Shown in pieces: positions 53,491 to 62,714 of a stretch of DNA of 64,000 nt. Made by a program: the position numbers and the translations under genes. The notes beneath the pieces were generated by a model. That model did no database searches and was not told the DNA's origin. It saw only the letters and a list, made by a program, of their open reading frames with translations. Source of the DNA: Belliella baltica DSM 15883 (GTDB taxonomy: Bacteria > Bacteroidota > Bacteroidia > Cytophagales > Cyclobacteriaceae); the NCBI RefSeq assembly GCF_000265405.1, contig NC_018010.1, positions 186,001 through 250,000 of the forward strand, in the 5' to 3' direction. The stretch's first letter is position 1, and the number at the start of each line of letters is the position of its first letter.

Positions 53491-53849
53491 TTGTTTGATA
53501 GGTTTTGTTAGAAATAGGTTTGAAATAAACCCTCAAAAAACATTTTTAATGTATTATGAATGATTTATGGTAATAAATTTAACTACTATTAAAAAAAATG
53601 AAATATTAATTCATTTTTATGATACAATTTTCAACCAATTCAATCATTTATTGCAGAATTTTTAAAGAAATCAATTGATAATTATGCAAACAAATTCGTA
53701 ATGGCTCGTAAAAAGTTATAAAAAAAGCCCCAAGTAACCCTTGGAGCTTTTTAATTTATCTTATTTGAGATTGTATTTCTTCTTTTTTCTTGTCTTTTAT
53801 TTCTTTTTTCTAATATCTAATCTCACTCAACAACTTTCTAAATCAAGGT
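53491..53849. other. Intergenic region with a terminator at 53722-53752
   Basis: Between the damaged DUF6733-like gene and hemE. The only structured sequence is AAAAAGC-CCAAG ... CTTGG-GCTTTTT (53722-53752, stem with one mismatch and T-run), a plausible terminator for hemE about 100 bp past its stop. The rest is AT-rich with no open frame. Confidence 0.6.
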
Positions 53850-54875
53850 TTACTTATAAGCCTTCACTGTCTCTATAAATACTTTGACCATTTCGGGATT
53901 GATATCAGGATAGACACCATGACCCAAATTAGCAATATGCCTAGTTCCTTTGAACTGATCAAGCATCATGATAGTAGCCGCTTCTACTTCTTTGTCTGTG
54001 CCATACAGCGCTGCTGGATCAAGATTCCCTTGGAGCGTTTTGTTTGCTCCAATCATCTTCCTAGATTCTGAAATCCCCATATTCCAATCAAGGCCAATTG
54101 TCTCACAATTCAATTTCCCCATTTGTTCTCTTGCGAAAAATGCACCTTTAGCAAAAACAGTTTTTGGGACTTCCGTGACCGCATCGCAGATCTGGGAGAT
54201 ATATTTTAAAGAAAACTCTTCATAATGATTTGGAGGAAGAATTCCTGCCCAACTATCAAAAAGTTGCACAAGATTGACCCCTGCCGCTATTTGTGCTTTG
54301 AGATAATTGATAGTACTATCCGTAATCATTTGAAGCAACTGATGGGATAAAACCGGCTCTTTATATAACATGGCCCTAGCTTTTGAAAAAGTCTTACTAC
54401 CCGAACCTTCTATCATATAGGCAAATATCGTCCATGGCGCTCCTGCAAAACCGATCAAAGGCACTCTACCATTCAAAGCTTTCTTCGTAATTCTGATTGC
54501 TTCGATCACATAGCTGAGATCATCTACTCCATCAGCAATCCTTAATTTTCCCAAATCTGAAGCTGAACTCACTACTTTTGGAAACCAAGGTCCCCTTTTT
54601 TCGACCATTTCGTAAGGCAATCCCATGGCTTCGGGAATAACTAAAATATCCGAAAAAATAATCGCTGCATCTACTCCTAGTAAATCCACGGGCTGAATAG
54701 TTACTTCAGCAGCCAATTCTGGAGTTTGAGCCAATTCAATAAAACCGCTTACACTATCTCTTACGGCTCTATATTCTGGTAGTATTCTTCCAGCTTGTCT
54801 CATTAACCATACTGGAGTTCTCTCAACGGGTTCGCCTTTGGCGGCCCTTATAAGTAAGTCGTTTTTCAATTGCAT
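53850..54875 (-). CDS. hemE: Uroporphyrinogen decarboxylase
   Basis: Removes four carboxyl groups from uroporphyrinogen III to give coproporphyrinogen III. The 341 residues include the signature [18 protein letters not shown] and the catalytic region [19 protein letters not shown]. Further matches are [20 protein letters not shown] and, at the end, [24 protein letters not shown] element ends 4 bp before the ATG, so the mRNA probably has no or almost no leader. Together with hemL and hemB in this window, three scattered heme genes are present. Confidence 0.97.
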   Translation of the reverse strand: MQLKNDLLIRAAKGEPVERTPVWLMRQAGRILPEYRAVRDSVSGFIELAQTPELAAEVTIQPVDLLGVDAAIIFSDILVIPEAMGLPYEMVEKRGPWFPKVVSSASDLGKLRIADGVDDLSYVIEAIRITKKALNGRVPLIGFAGAPWTIFAYMIEGSGSKTFSKARAMLYKEPVLSHQLLQMITDSTINYLKAQIAAGVNLVQLFDSWAGILPPNHYEEFSLKYISQICDAVTEVPKTVFAKGAFFAREQMGKLNCETIGLDWNMGISESRKMIGANKTLQGNLDPAALYGTDKEVEAATIMMLDQFKGTRHIANLGHGVYPDINPEMVKVFIETVKAYK

Positions 54876-54879
54876 GGGG

Positions 54880-54887
54880 CAAAGATA
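54880..54887 (-). promoter_or_regulatory. hemE -7 promoter element (TATCTTTG)
   Basis: Exact TAnnTTTG match on the minus strand, 4 bp before the hemE ATG. Confidence 0.6.
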
Positions 54888-54947
54888 AGGTAGGAAATTT
54901 TATTTTGTGATATACGGAGAAAAATTCAAAATAGACTAAAAAGAAAA

Positions 54948-54966
54948 AAGCCTCACAGGGAGGCTT
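54948..54966 (-). terminator. Terminator of the collagen-like lipoprotein gene
   Basis: AAGCCTC / GAGGCTT stem of 7 bp with TTTTTTCTTTTT following on the minus strand. Confidence 0.6.
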
Positions 54967-54974
54967 CTTACAAA

Positions 54975-55517
54975 CTATTTTTTAGGCTGAAGTTTGACAA
55001 CATCTGATTCTGACTTATTGAGCATTTCCATAACTGCATCGTAATCATCTAAGTTTACCCGAGCGTTGGAAGATGCGAAATCCGCAGGAAAGATTACGAC
55101 TCTAAAGATCTGATTAGAAGTATATTCAGGAGGTAAAATCCCTAAATTAAAATTCCCTTCCATGGCAAAGCTAAAACCAAACCTAGTGAAATAATAAGTA
55201 TATGAAAATATCCCTTCTTGAAAATCAAAATTTGTTTGAGGTAGTGCTCTCCATACATCCGTGCCGTCTACTACATCCCAAAGTATAAATGCCAACAATT
55301 TATCACTTGGCTCCATAGGAGGGTTAAATTCATAAAAATCTGATCTAAACCCATTGGCAGCATTGAAATTTATATTTTCTTCCTCAAAAACCTCCCCAAG
55401 AATATTTATACCATCTAATCCATCTCTACCATCTAATCCAGGAGGGCCTGGAGGGCCTTCACAGGCAAAAAAGGTACCTAAACCAAGTACCAACAATACT
55501 TTCATCAGATTTTTCAT
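54975..55517 (-). CDS. Lipoprotein with short collagen-like Gly-X-Y segment
   Basis: A 180-residue lipoprotein. The lipobox ends in FFAC (Cys19), and straight after it come five Gly-X-Y triplets, GPPGPPGLDGRDGLDG (21-36). The remaining 140 residues are beta-rich with aromatic strands (YTYYFTRFGFSFAMEGNF). Short collagen-like stretches after the lipidated Cys occur in several Bacteroidota lipoproteins; they may form a trimeric stalk at the membrane. No enzymatic motif is seen. Confidence 0.72.
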   Translation of the reverse strand: MKNLMKVLLVLGLGTFFACEGPPGPPGLDGRDGLDGINILGEVFEEENINFNAANGFRSDFYEFNPPMEPSDKLLAFILWDVVDGTDVWRALPQTNFDFQEGIFSYTYYFTRFGFSFAMEGNFNLGILPPEYTSNQIFRVVIFPADFASSNARVNLDDYDAVMEMLNKSESDVVKLQPKK

Positions 55518-55633
55518 AATAATGTGAGTTAAGGTGAATAATAATTTAAGACGAACTTAGAGAAGATAAAGTTTTTTTCAACTCTTAAAAACCTATTTGC
55601 TAAAACTGTATCAATAATTTTAGCAAAATCAAT

Positions 55634-56146
55634 TTAGTCTTCTACAATTCCGATTACATGAACTTCATTAGTGGAGATAATTTTATCAATAAAAGTAGTT
55701 GGAGATTTGAGGCTCAGCGTTTTAGAGAAATCAATCATTTTACTTTTCACCTTATTAGGGCCAGGCATCACAAATTTATGCGCATTTATTTTTGCTAAAA
55801 TCACTTGATCTAATTGAAATGATTTCACTTCAAGATCAGGGATGATTTCTTCTAATTCCACTCCAACAAAAACTTCCATAGTATCTAATTTCCCTGCGGG
55901 TTCTACAGAATAAATAGTGTAAAGCGGGATTTTTTTCTCCTTTGCTAATCTCCCAATTTGCTCAAAAGTTTGCCCCAATTTATCATCTTGGGGCGTTCCT
56001 CTATAGGTTAAGCCCTGCAAATTCAGATTAAACGAAGTAACCGATTCAATTTCAATTTCTTTAAACCCTCCTAATCTATTGAATTGAAAAACGCCAATTG
56101 CAAGCAAAAAAAGAAGGATAACAATCCCAATAACCCACTTTTTCAT
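55634..56146 (-). CDS. Membrane-anchored protein, possibly GyrI/effector-binding-like
   Basis: A 170-residue protein with one N-terminal membrane segment (WVIGIVILLFLLAIGVF), then a soluble domain. The pattern YRGTPQDDKLGQTFEQIGRL ... LDTMEVFVGVELEE recalls the GyrI-like/bacterial effector-binding fold, which binds small hydrophobic ligands. This is only a weak resemblance. It lies one base after the stop of the outer-membrane gene 56148-56726, so the two are probably one transcript. Confidence 0.5.
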   Translation of the reverse strand: MKKWVIGIVILLFLLAIGVFQFNRLGGFKEIEIESVTSFNLNLQGLTYRGTPQDDKLGQTFEQIGRLAKEKKIPLYTIYSVEPAGKLDTMEVFVGVELEEIIPDLEVKSFQLDQVILAKINAHKFVMPGPNKVKSKMIDFSKTLSLKSPTTFIDKIISTNEVHVIGIVED

Positions 56147-56147
56147 C

Positions 56148-56726
56148 TTAGAATAAATACCTAACTCCTAGGCCACCTTGTAATTTCAGATGCCCAAACC
56201 TATCCAATAACTCGACAAACATTCCTATTTCTGCAAATACACTAATCGGAATATCATCAAAATAATACTCTCCACCTCCGAAAAGCTCAGGCCCGAAGTC
56301 AATATTTCTTCTACTATCTCTTAAAAGTATTCCTGCAGCCCCGTCCGTATATGCATAATCTACTCTTGTTGATCTCAATTGTATACCAGCCCCAGCATAT
56401 GCAAGAAAATAACCTACTTCAATGTTCAAATCATCCGTAATATCTTCGTGATAAGCACCTCTAAGATTAAAGGCAAAAGAGCTACCTGTACTATGACTTG
56501 TATAAAAAGCATTTGGAGAAGGCCTATTATTATAAAAAGATCTTTGATAATATTGATTGCTATTAATCCCTGCTCTACCAAACATCCCCTCAATGGCAAT
56601 ATTGTCATCGAGAAATTTTTTGTAAGTAATTGATAATGGCTCTCCCAACCTTAATCCTACTCCATCTTCTTGAGCATTTGCAAAAATTGGCGCCAACATT
56701 ATGGCAAAAATCAGTAACTTTTTCAC
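56148..56726 (-). CDS. Small outer membrane beta-barrel protein
   Basis: A 192-residue exported protein with a signal peptide ending at NAQE. It shows alternating strands (FAFNLRGAYHEDITDDLNIE, GYFLAYAGAGIQLRS) and a terminal GVRYLF ending in Phe, as in 8-stranded OmpW/OmpX-like barrels. I do not recognise a specific family. It is followed by the membrane-anchored protein gene with 1 bp between. Confidence 0.65.
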   Translation of the reverse strand: MKKLLIFAIMLAPIFANAQEDGVGLRLGEPLSITYKKFLDDNIAIEGMFGRAGINSNQYYQRSFYNNRPSPNAFYTSHSTGSSFAFNLRGAYHEDITDDLNIEVGYFLAYAGAGIQLRSTRVDYAYTDGAAGILLRDSRRNIDFGPELFGGGEYYFDDIPISVFAEIGMFVELLDRFGHLKLQGGLGVRYLF

Positions 56727-56887
56727 TTTTTATTCATTTATTAGTTCAGTATTTCAAACTTTAACGTAAGCATACAATCCGCTGTTGCCCATTTAATTTT
56801 ATTCTGACTATTTTCTTATAAAATATATTTTAAAACGCTTTTGATCTGTTCTTTAAAAACTGAATCAACTATTCACTAATCACTCTC

Positions 56888-58660
56888 TTAAATCACCATG
56901 GATTTCATTTGCATTTTGTGAAGGTTAGCATAATAGCCATCTAACTCTAACAAGGCTTCATGCGTTCCTATCTCTTTGATTTCACCTTGATGTAGTACAA
57001 TAATTTTAGTGGCCTTTTGAATTGTAGATAATCTATGTGCTATGACAATCGATGTTCTGCCTGTCATCATTTTATCAATTGCCTTCTGAATCAATTCTTC
57101 TGTCTCTGTATCTACTGATGATGTAGCTTCATCCAAAATGATAATTTCAGGGTTATAAACCATCGCACGAACAAAGGATATCAACTGTCTTTGGCCAACA
57201 GAGAGTGTAGCTCCACGCTCCATCACATTATAATCTAAACCGCCTGGCAGACGCTCAATAAATTTCTTCGCACCCACCAATTTAGCAGCATGCATGACTT
57301 GTTCTCTACTGATATCTGGATTTCCTAAAGTAATGTTATAATAAATCGTGTCTGAAAACAAAAACACATCTTGCAAAACCACTCCTATATGCCTTCTCAA
57401 TGTACCCAGTTCAAAGTCTTTTACATCAGTCCCATCAATCTGAATTGATCCTTTATTGATTTCATAAAATCTACTTATCAAATTGATGATCGATGATTTC
57501 CCCGCCCCAGTTGCACCTACCAATGCGATAGTTTCACCATGTTTGACTTCGAAATTGATGTTTTTCAAAACGTATTCTTCATCATTATATGCAAACCAAA
57601 CATCTTTTAAAGAGATATTGCCTTTGATTTTTTCAGGGTTAAAACTGCCTTCATTTGCTATATTTTCTTTGCTATCAAGCAATTTAAAAATTCTTGAAGA
57701 ACTCACTACTCCTAGCTGAAGGGTATTGAATCTATCCGCTATCATTCTGATTGGTCGGAAAAAAAGTTGCAAGTACATAATAAAAGAAATCAACACTCCA
57801 ACTTGAATTTCCAAATCAAAAACACCTGTCGCGCCATACCAAACGACTAAACCAATTCCAAAAGCTTGGATAATTTCAGCGACGGGGAAATAAATAGAAT
57901 AATATAAAACTGATCTTACGTGTGCTTTTTTGTGGTCTATATTGATTTCTTTAAATTTTTCATATTCTCTATTTTCACGATTGAATATCTGCACAATATT
58001 CATCCCAGTAATATGTTCTTGTAAAAATGAATTTAGATTAGAGACTGCATTCCTTACGTCATTGAAAGCTACTTTAATTTTCTCTTTGAAAACGTAAGTC
58101 GATATGATCAAAAAAGGGAGTGTACACAAACTCACCAATGTAAGCTGCCAGTCAATATAAAACATAACTGCCAAAATCGTAACCAACTGCAATAAATCAC
58201 CTATGATCGCAGCCAAGCCCTCACTAAAAACATCTGCTAAAGTCTCTATATCAGACACATTTCTTGTTACCAACCTTCCTATTGGGGTATTATCAAAAAA
58301 CTTTAGTCTCATTTTCAACAAATGTCTATAAAGCTTTATTCTAATATCTCTAATGATCACCTGACCAATCCATCCAGAAAGGTAAGTATGGACAAATTGA
58401 ACAAAAGCTTGAAGAATCATCAAGCCTACCAGCAGATAGATGATTTGAATTAATCCTGCCCTATCTCCTAAAGCCACATAATCATCTATAGCTATTTGTA
58501 TAAAATAGGGTCTTGTCGGAGCTAGTATTGCCAGCGCCAAAGTTAAAAATATGAGTAGGTAAAACTTAACTTTATAAGGTTGAATAAACTCATAAAGTTT
58601 TTTCAACACCTTCGTGTCAAGGATTTCACCACTTTTTACATTTTCTTGTTCGAGGCTCAA
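56888..58660 (-). CDS. ABC exporter, fused permease-ATPase (MsbA/MdlB-like)
   Basis: A 590-residue half-transporter. Six membrane helices in the first 330 residues (ABC_membrane type) precede a nucleotide-binding domain with Walker A GATGAGKSS, the signature LSVGQRQL, Walker B IIILDEATSS and the switch His in IAHRLST. It should homodimerise in the inner membrane. Substrates in this subfamily include lipids and drugs, and the real one is unknown. It lies 12 bp after the truA stop, so co-transcription with truA is possible. Confidence 0.93.
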   Translation of the reverse strand: MSLEQENVKSGEILDTKVLKKLYEFIQPYKVKFYLLIFLTLALAILAPTRPYFIQIAIDDYVALGDRAGLIQIIYLLVGLMILQAFVQFVHTYLSGWIGQVIIRDIRIKLYRHLLKMRLKFFDNTPIGRLVTRNVSDIETLADVFSEGLAAIIGDLLQLVTILAVMFYIDWQLTLVSLCTLPFLIISTYVFKEKIKVAFNDVRNAVSNLNSFLQEHITGMNIVQIFNRENREYEKFKEINIDHKKAHVRSVLYYSIYFPVAEIIQAFGIGLVVWYGATGVFDLEIQVGVLISFIMYLQLFFRPIRMIADRFNTLQLGVVSSSRIFKLLDSKENIANEGSFNPEKIKGNISLKDVWFAYNDEEYVLKNINFEVKHGETIALVGATGAGKSSIINLISRFYEINKGSIQIDGTDVKDFELGTLRRHIGVVLQDVFLFSDTIYYNITLGNPDISREQVMHAAKLVGAKKFIERLPGGLDYNVMERGATLSVGQRQLISFVRAMVYNPEIIILDEATSSVDTETEELIQKAIDKMMTGRTSIVIAHRLSTIQKATKIIVLHQGEIKEIGTHEALLELDGYYANLHKMQMKSMVI

Positions 58661-58672
58661 GTTGAATTTTAT

Positions 58673-59425
58673 TTAAATGAAAATATCCTGAGGATAGTGT
58701 ACTTTGCACAAAAACAAACCTCTAGCTGGTGCCGAAGAGCTTGCTTGATCTCTATTTTTACTTTCTAAAATAGACTTAAACTTGGCTGTAGAAAGCTTCC
58801 CTTCACCAACATCTGTCAAAGTCCCCACAATTGCCCTTACCATTCCTCGCAAAAATCTATTAGACGTTATATGAAATAACAATTCGTGATCAATTTGTTC
58901 CCAGTAAGCCTCTTTTATTTTACAACCAAAATGATTGACGTCTGTTTTGACTCTAGAAAAACATTGAAAATCTTCATGGTCTAAAAGCAAACGAGCAGCT
59001 TCATTCATTTTTTGTATTTCCAATTCCCGAAAATAATGCCAAGACAATTCTTCCTCAAATGGAGTTTTCCTTGTTGTTATTTTATAAACATAACTTCTAA
59101 TGGTGGCAGAAAACCTAGCGTGAGCTTCATGTTTCACTTCCCGAAGTGAATATACGGCTATATCTTTGGGAAGTAGTGAATTTATTTTCTTGAGAAAACC
59201 AAACTGATTCAATTCCCCCTCAAAATCAAAATGTGCAAACTGCTGTGTAGCATGAACGCCAGTGTCTGTTCTTCCTGAACCCATGATAATAATGGGGGTT
59301 TTAAGAAGAATTGAAAGCGCATTTTCAATCGCACCTTGAACAGAAACAGCATTCTTCTGTGTTTGCCAACCGTGGTAATTTGTGCCTTTATAGGCAATTT
59401 CTAGAAAGTATCTTTTTATATCCAT
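58673..59425 (-). CDS. truA: tRNA pseudouridine(38-40) synthase
   Basis: Converts U38-40 of tRNA anticodon arms to pseudouridine. The protein has about 250 residues from the ATG at 59425 (MDIKRYFLEIAYKGTNYHGW). The catalytic Asp lies in GSGRTDTGVHATQQFAH, and later there is the FLRGMVRAIVGTLTDVG segment. The longer frame to 59458 adds residues not found in the family and would cross a TATCTTTG promoter element, which decides the start. Confidence 0.96.
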   Translation of the reverse strand: MDIKRYFLEIAYKGTNYHGWQTQKNAVSVQGAIENALSILLKTPIIIMGSGRTDTGVHATQQFAHFDFEGELNQFGFLKKINSLLPKDIAVYSLREVKHEAHARFSATIRSYVYKITTRKTPFEEELSWHYFRELEIQKMNEAARLLLDHEDFQCFSRVKTDVNHFGCKIKEAYWEQIDHELLFHITSNRFLRGMVRAIVGTLTDVGEGKLSTAKFKSILESKNRDQASSSAPARGLFLCKVHYPQDIFI

Positions 59426-59436
59426 TGTAACGGTTG

Positions 59437-59444
59437 CAAAGATA
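59437..59444 (-). promoter_or_regulatory. truA -7 promoter element (TATCTTTG)
   Basis: Exact TAnnTTTG match on the minus strand, 11 bp before the truA ATG, giving a leader of only a few bases. Confidence 0.6.
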
Positions 59445-59532
59445 CCATTCCCATTCAAAATTAAATGCCAAAATGACTAATCCTTGCGATTCATGAAATT
59501 ACCCTGTTTCTTTGTCAAAATTTAAAAATAAC

Positions 59533-60012
59533 ATGATACAAAGAATTCAAACCGTATTTCTGTTTCTAGTTGCTATTGCAATGATTTTAGTAACAAGCTT
59601 CCCTATTTGGCAGCAAGTGAATCCTGACCAAAGCATGATGCTAACACTTTCTGCTTGGAGTCTTGACAAAATTGACATCCAAACTCAAGAAATAATTCAG
59701 TCTGATGGAAATATTTATTTGGGAATATTAGCCATAGTAGCAGCAGCTTTGGCGCTATTTAGCTTGACACAATATAAAAACAGAACAAAGCAGATGTTTC
59801 TCAATATGATCAACTCTATTGTCATGGTGGTGACACTTGCTCTGATTATTTGGACAAGTCATCAAGCAAACGCCAGTTTCAATCCTGAAGTAAATGGTGC
59901 TTTTGTATTAGGATTTTGGGCCATATTTGGAGGAATGATCATGAATCTCCTTGCCAACAGGTTCATCAGAAAAGATGAAATGCTAGTAAGATCTGTGGAT
60001 AGAATCAGATAA
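59533..60012 (+). CDS. DUF4293 family membrane protein
   Basis: A 159-residue protein from the ATG at 59533 (MIQRIQTVFLFLVAIAMIL). It has four membrane helices in two pairs with a polar loop (WQQVNPDQSMMLTLSAWSLD), matching the DUF4293 layout of Bacteroidota. No function is known to me. The TTG at 59512 is a less likely start. It is divergent from truA and followed by a terminator. Confidence 0.8.
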   Translation: MIQRIQTVFLFLVAIAMILVTSFPIWQQVNPDQSMMLTLSAWSLDKIDIQTQEIIQSDGNIYLGILAIVAAALALFSLTQYKNRTKQMFLNMINSIVMVVTLALIIWTSHQANASFNPEVNGAFVLGFWAIFGGMIMNLLANRFIRKDEMLVRSVDRIR

Positions 60013-60099
60013 ATATTTATTTGAGATTACTCTTAATTACAATGGTTTATTTGATAAAAAAGAGTTCTTAGAGTGAACCTTATTGCTTTCTTAAAAAAT

Positions 60100-60136
60100 G
60101 CCGAAAAGAAGTTCAAGTTTCTTTTCGGCTTTTTTA
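60100..60136 (+). terminator. Terminator after the DUF4293 gene
   Basis: GCCGAAAAGAA (60100-60110) pairs perfectly with 60119-60129, followed by TTTTTT. Confidence 0.85.
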
Positions 60137-60197
60137 TTTGAGTGAGTTCTCAAATTAACTTACCTTTAATTTCAAGTGAAACTTAAAGATATTCCCC

Positions 60198-61298
60198 ATG
60201 AAATTGGAAACAATTGCCATCCACGCAGGAACTAAGATCAGCGATTCACACAGGCCTGCCGTTCAGCCGATTACATTAGCCACAACTTTTGAGCACCATG
60301 AAGAATCTGTCATCTATGCTCGAGCTGCAAACCCTAATAGAAATACCTTAGAAAATGTTTTGGCAAGATTGGAGCACGGAAAGGTTGCTGCTGCATTCTC
60401 CTCAGGAAATGCTGCAGGCATGTCAGTTTTTCAAGCCTTGAATCTTGGCGACCATATCATCGCTCCTGACGATATGTATCATGGCCTTAGAAATCAATTA
60501 ACTGGAATGTTTGAGGGAATTCTCTCGGTAGATTTTGTAGATATGACAAATTCTGAAAACGTAAGGAAAGCGATCAAAAAAGAGACTGTTTTAGTTTGGG
60601 TAGAAACACCTTCTAATCCACTTTTAAAAATTTCAAATATTAAGGAAATTTGCGCTATAGCTAAGGAAAAAAATATCACGGTAGTTTGCGACAATACTTT
60701 TGCTACGCCTGTTTTTCAAAACCCACTTTTACTTGGCGCTGATCTTGTCATGCATAGTACTACCAAATACCTTGGCGGACACAGTGATATCATGGGGGGA
60801 GCTTTAATCAGTAAAACAGAAGATGCGTTTTGGGAAAAGATAAGAAATGTACAAATATCAGGTGGTGCAGTACCTTCTCCATTTGACTGCTACATGTTGA
60901 CACGAAGTATAAAAACCCTTCCTTATAGGATGAAAGGTCATGCAGAACACGCAGGAATAATTGCTACTTTTTTGCAAAATCGTCCGGAAGTGGAAAAGGT
61001 ATATTACCCAGGATTAAAGGATCATCAAGGCCATGAAACTGCAGCAAGTCAAATGTCAGGATTTGGCGGAATGCTTTCATTTTTAGTAAAAGGCGGAGCT
61101 GAAAAAGCTGATCAAGTCATTTCAAAACTCAACTATTTTACCAATGCAACAAGTCTTGGTGGAGTCGAAAGCTTGATTGAAAGGAGAGCAGCTTCTGAAG
61201 GCCCTGACACTAAAACCCCTCAAAATTTAATAAGGGTTTCGGTAGGTTTAGAGCATTTAGATGATCTCTTAGAAGATTTAGATCAAGCATTAAAATAA
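60198..61298 (+). CDS. Cys/Met-metabolism PLP enzyme (cystathionine gamma-synthase/lyase type)
   Basis: A 366-residue fold-type-I PLP enzyme. Visible motifs are ETIAIHAGTKISDSHRPAVQ, the SSGNAAGMSVFQALNLGDHI region, VCDNTFATPVFQNP, the PLP lysine in MHSTTKYLGGHSDIMGG and the late SLGGVESLIERRA. Members make or break cystathionine, or act on O-acylhomoserine. The sequence alone does not separate gamma-synthase, gamma-lyase and sulfhydrylase. No methionine-pathway gene is adjacent. Confidence 0.9.
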   Translation: MKLETIAIHAGTKISDSHRPAVQPITLATTFEHHEESVIYARAANPNRNTLENVLARLEHGKVAAAFSSGNAAGMSVFQALNLGDHIIAPDDMYHGLRNQLTGMFEGILSVDFVDMTNSENVRKAIKKETVLVWVETPSNPLLKISNIKEICAIAKEKNITVVCDNTFATPVFQNPLLLGADLVMHSTTKYLGGHSDIMGGALISKTEDAFWEKIRNVQISGGAVPSPFDCYMLTRSIKTLPYRMKGHAEHAGIIATFLQNRPEVEKVYYPGLKDHQGHETAASQMSGFGGMLSFLVKGGAEKADQVISKLNYFTNATSLGGVESLIERRAASEGPDTKTPQNLIRVSVGLEHLDDLLEDLDQALK

Positions 61299-61415
61299 TG
61301 ACAAATTATCAGCGATGAAGTAATTAAGTAAGCTAGAAAGCTGAAAGATTGCGGACTATTTACCGACGGTCGATTGTAAACAGTAGTTCCAATAGAATAT
61401 TTACATTAAAAGAGA

Positions 61416-61447
61416 AGCCCTTTCAAATTTAGAATTTGAAAGGGTTT
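61416..61447. terminator. Bidirectional terminator between convergent genes
   Basis: CCCTTTCAAATT (61418-61429) pairs perfectly with 61433-61444. It lies between the PLP enzyme (plus) and the second PTPS gene (minus). Confidence 0.75.
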
Positions 61448-61467
61448 CTAGTTATATTTTTTGAGGC

Positions 61468-61887
61468 TTACTTTCCAAAATATTCTACAAAATTGCGTGG
61501 AGTTTCATATAGTGTGAGTTTATACAAGCTACCATGAGGAGTGATTTCATCAACAGCAGGTTTTAGGATTTTCCAAAACTCCATGATCAAGATTTCACAG
61601 CTTGCCATCTTTCCTTCCATAAAATCAACATCTAAATTCAGATTTTTATGGTCGACTTTTTCAATAACGAGTTCACGGATCACATTGCTGAGTTGCTTGA
61701 GATCTACCACAAAACCAGTTTCAGAATCAGGAATTCCTTTAACAGTCACAATAAGTTCAAAATTGTGACCGTGCCAGTTGGCATTTGCACAAGGTCCGAA
61801 GACCTCTAAATTTTTTTCCTCTGACCATTTAGGATTCCAAAGCTTATGTGCGGCATTGAAATGCTCCTTTCTGCAAACGTGTATCAT
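61468..61887 (-). CDS. PTPS/QueD-superfamily protein, second copy
   Basis: A 139-residue T-fold enzyme. Zinc ligands are His14, His39 and His41, with Cys33 in FGPCANANWHGHNFEL. The Cys-x5-HGH spacing is again PTPS-like rather than QueD-like. Differences from copy 1 (19486-19896) are at the tail: GKMASCEILIMEFWKILKPA in place of TAENIAVVIW. It stands alone, with no folE or queuosine gene nearby, so its substrate is open (6-pyruvoyl or 6-carboxy-tetrahydropterin). A TAAATTTG promoter element is 20 bp upstream. Confidence 0.85.
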   Translation of the reverse strand: MIHVCRKEHFNAAHKLWNPKWSEEKNLEVFGPCANANWHGHNFELIVTVKGIPDSETGFVVDLKQLSNVIRELVIEKVDHKNLNLDVDFMEGKMASCEILIMEFWKILKPAVDEITPHGSLYKLTLYETPRNFVEYFGK

Positions 61888-61907
61888 TACTAATCTAATT
61901 TGGCTTG

Positions 61908-61915
61908 CAAATTTA
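61908..61915 (-). promoter_or_regulatory. Second PTPS gene -7 promoter element (TAAATTTG)
   Basis: Exact TAnnTTTG match on the minus strand, 20 bp upstream of the ATG at 61887. Confidence 0.55.
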
Positions 61916-61976
61916 GGGAAAAGATTGTGAAATAAGAATTAAGATTAATAAGGAAAAGACAAGTTCCAGAACTAGG

Positions 61977-62663
61977 TTATAATTTCTCAATAAAAGAAAG
62001 TAATTTAACCATGTCTTTCACATCATTAAAATCAATATTTTCTTTTTTCACAAAATCTCTAGCTTCTTTCCAGCTTTCTCCAGCTAACAACTTAATTCCA
62101 GAATTTCCTTTTTTAATTTCTAAGAGTTCATTGTCCTCAAAAAGATAGTAGGTAATAATTTCTTTATATTCGTCGAATTTTGGACCTGAATTATATGCTC
62201 CTCCAACATTAGCTTTGACAAACTTTTTTTCAGTGAAAGCAAAAAACTTTTTCCCGTTTGCTTCAAAAACCGATTGAATGTATACCCTGTTGTTATTTAT
62301 TTCAAAGGGTATGTAAAGTGTATTATCCTCAATAAACAAAATTGACTCAATATATGAAATATCAGGTATAACGATGTTGCTAGGGCTTAATTGAACATAT
62401 AATTCAGCTTTATTTGGTAAAATATTTGCCATAATATCATCATGTACTTTACCAGTAATCATTACAATTTTAGCTTTTTTTAAATCTTTAAAAAGAAAAG
62501 GTGTACCACTCACTCCTTCACTTTTAGGTTGAAGACCAATATAAGTAGCAAAATTATCTTTAAGATCAATAAATGTTTGACTTCCTTCAGAATTCCCAAT
62601 TGCAGTTTGAGAAAATGATGAAAGACTAAATAATATAAAAAATATAGTTAGTAGGATCCGCAT
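61977..62663 (-). CDS. Exported protein of unknown function
   Basis: A 228-residue exported protein with a signal peptide ending at SFSQ. The rest is a mixed alpha/beta or beta-rich domain (ILFIEDNTLYIPFEINNNRV, KKFFAFTEKKFVKANVGGAY) with a helical tail. I do not recognise the family. It lies downstream of the susD gene in the same direction, after a terminator hairpin, and may be an accessory of that locus. It could equally be independent. Confidence 0.55.
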   Translation of the reverse strand: MRILLTIFFILFSLSSFSQTAIGNSEGSQTFIDLKDNFATYIGLQPKSEGVSGTPFLFKDLKKAKIVMITGKVHDDIMANILPNKAELYVQLSPSNIVIPDISYIESILFIEDNTLYIPFEINNNRVYIQSVFEANGKKFFAFTEKKFVKANVGGAYNSGPKFDEYKEIITYYLFEDNELLEIKKGNSGIKLLAGESWKEARDFVKKENIDFNDVKDMVKLLSFIEKL

Positions 62664-62679
62664 AATATTTCAAATAAAA

Positions 62680-62706
62680 GAGCCAAGGAAAATCCTTGGC
62701 TCCAAT
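62680..62706 (-). terminator. susD terminator
   Basis: GAGCCAAGGA (62680-62689) pairs perfectly with TCCTTGGCTC (62693-62702) around loop AAA, with TTTTATTTG following on the minus strand. Confidence 0.8.
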
Positions 62707-62714
62707 TTAACAAA

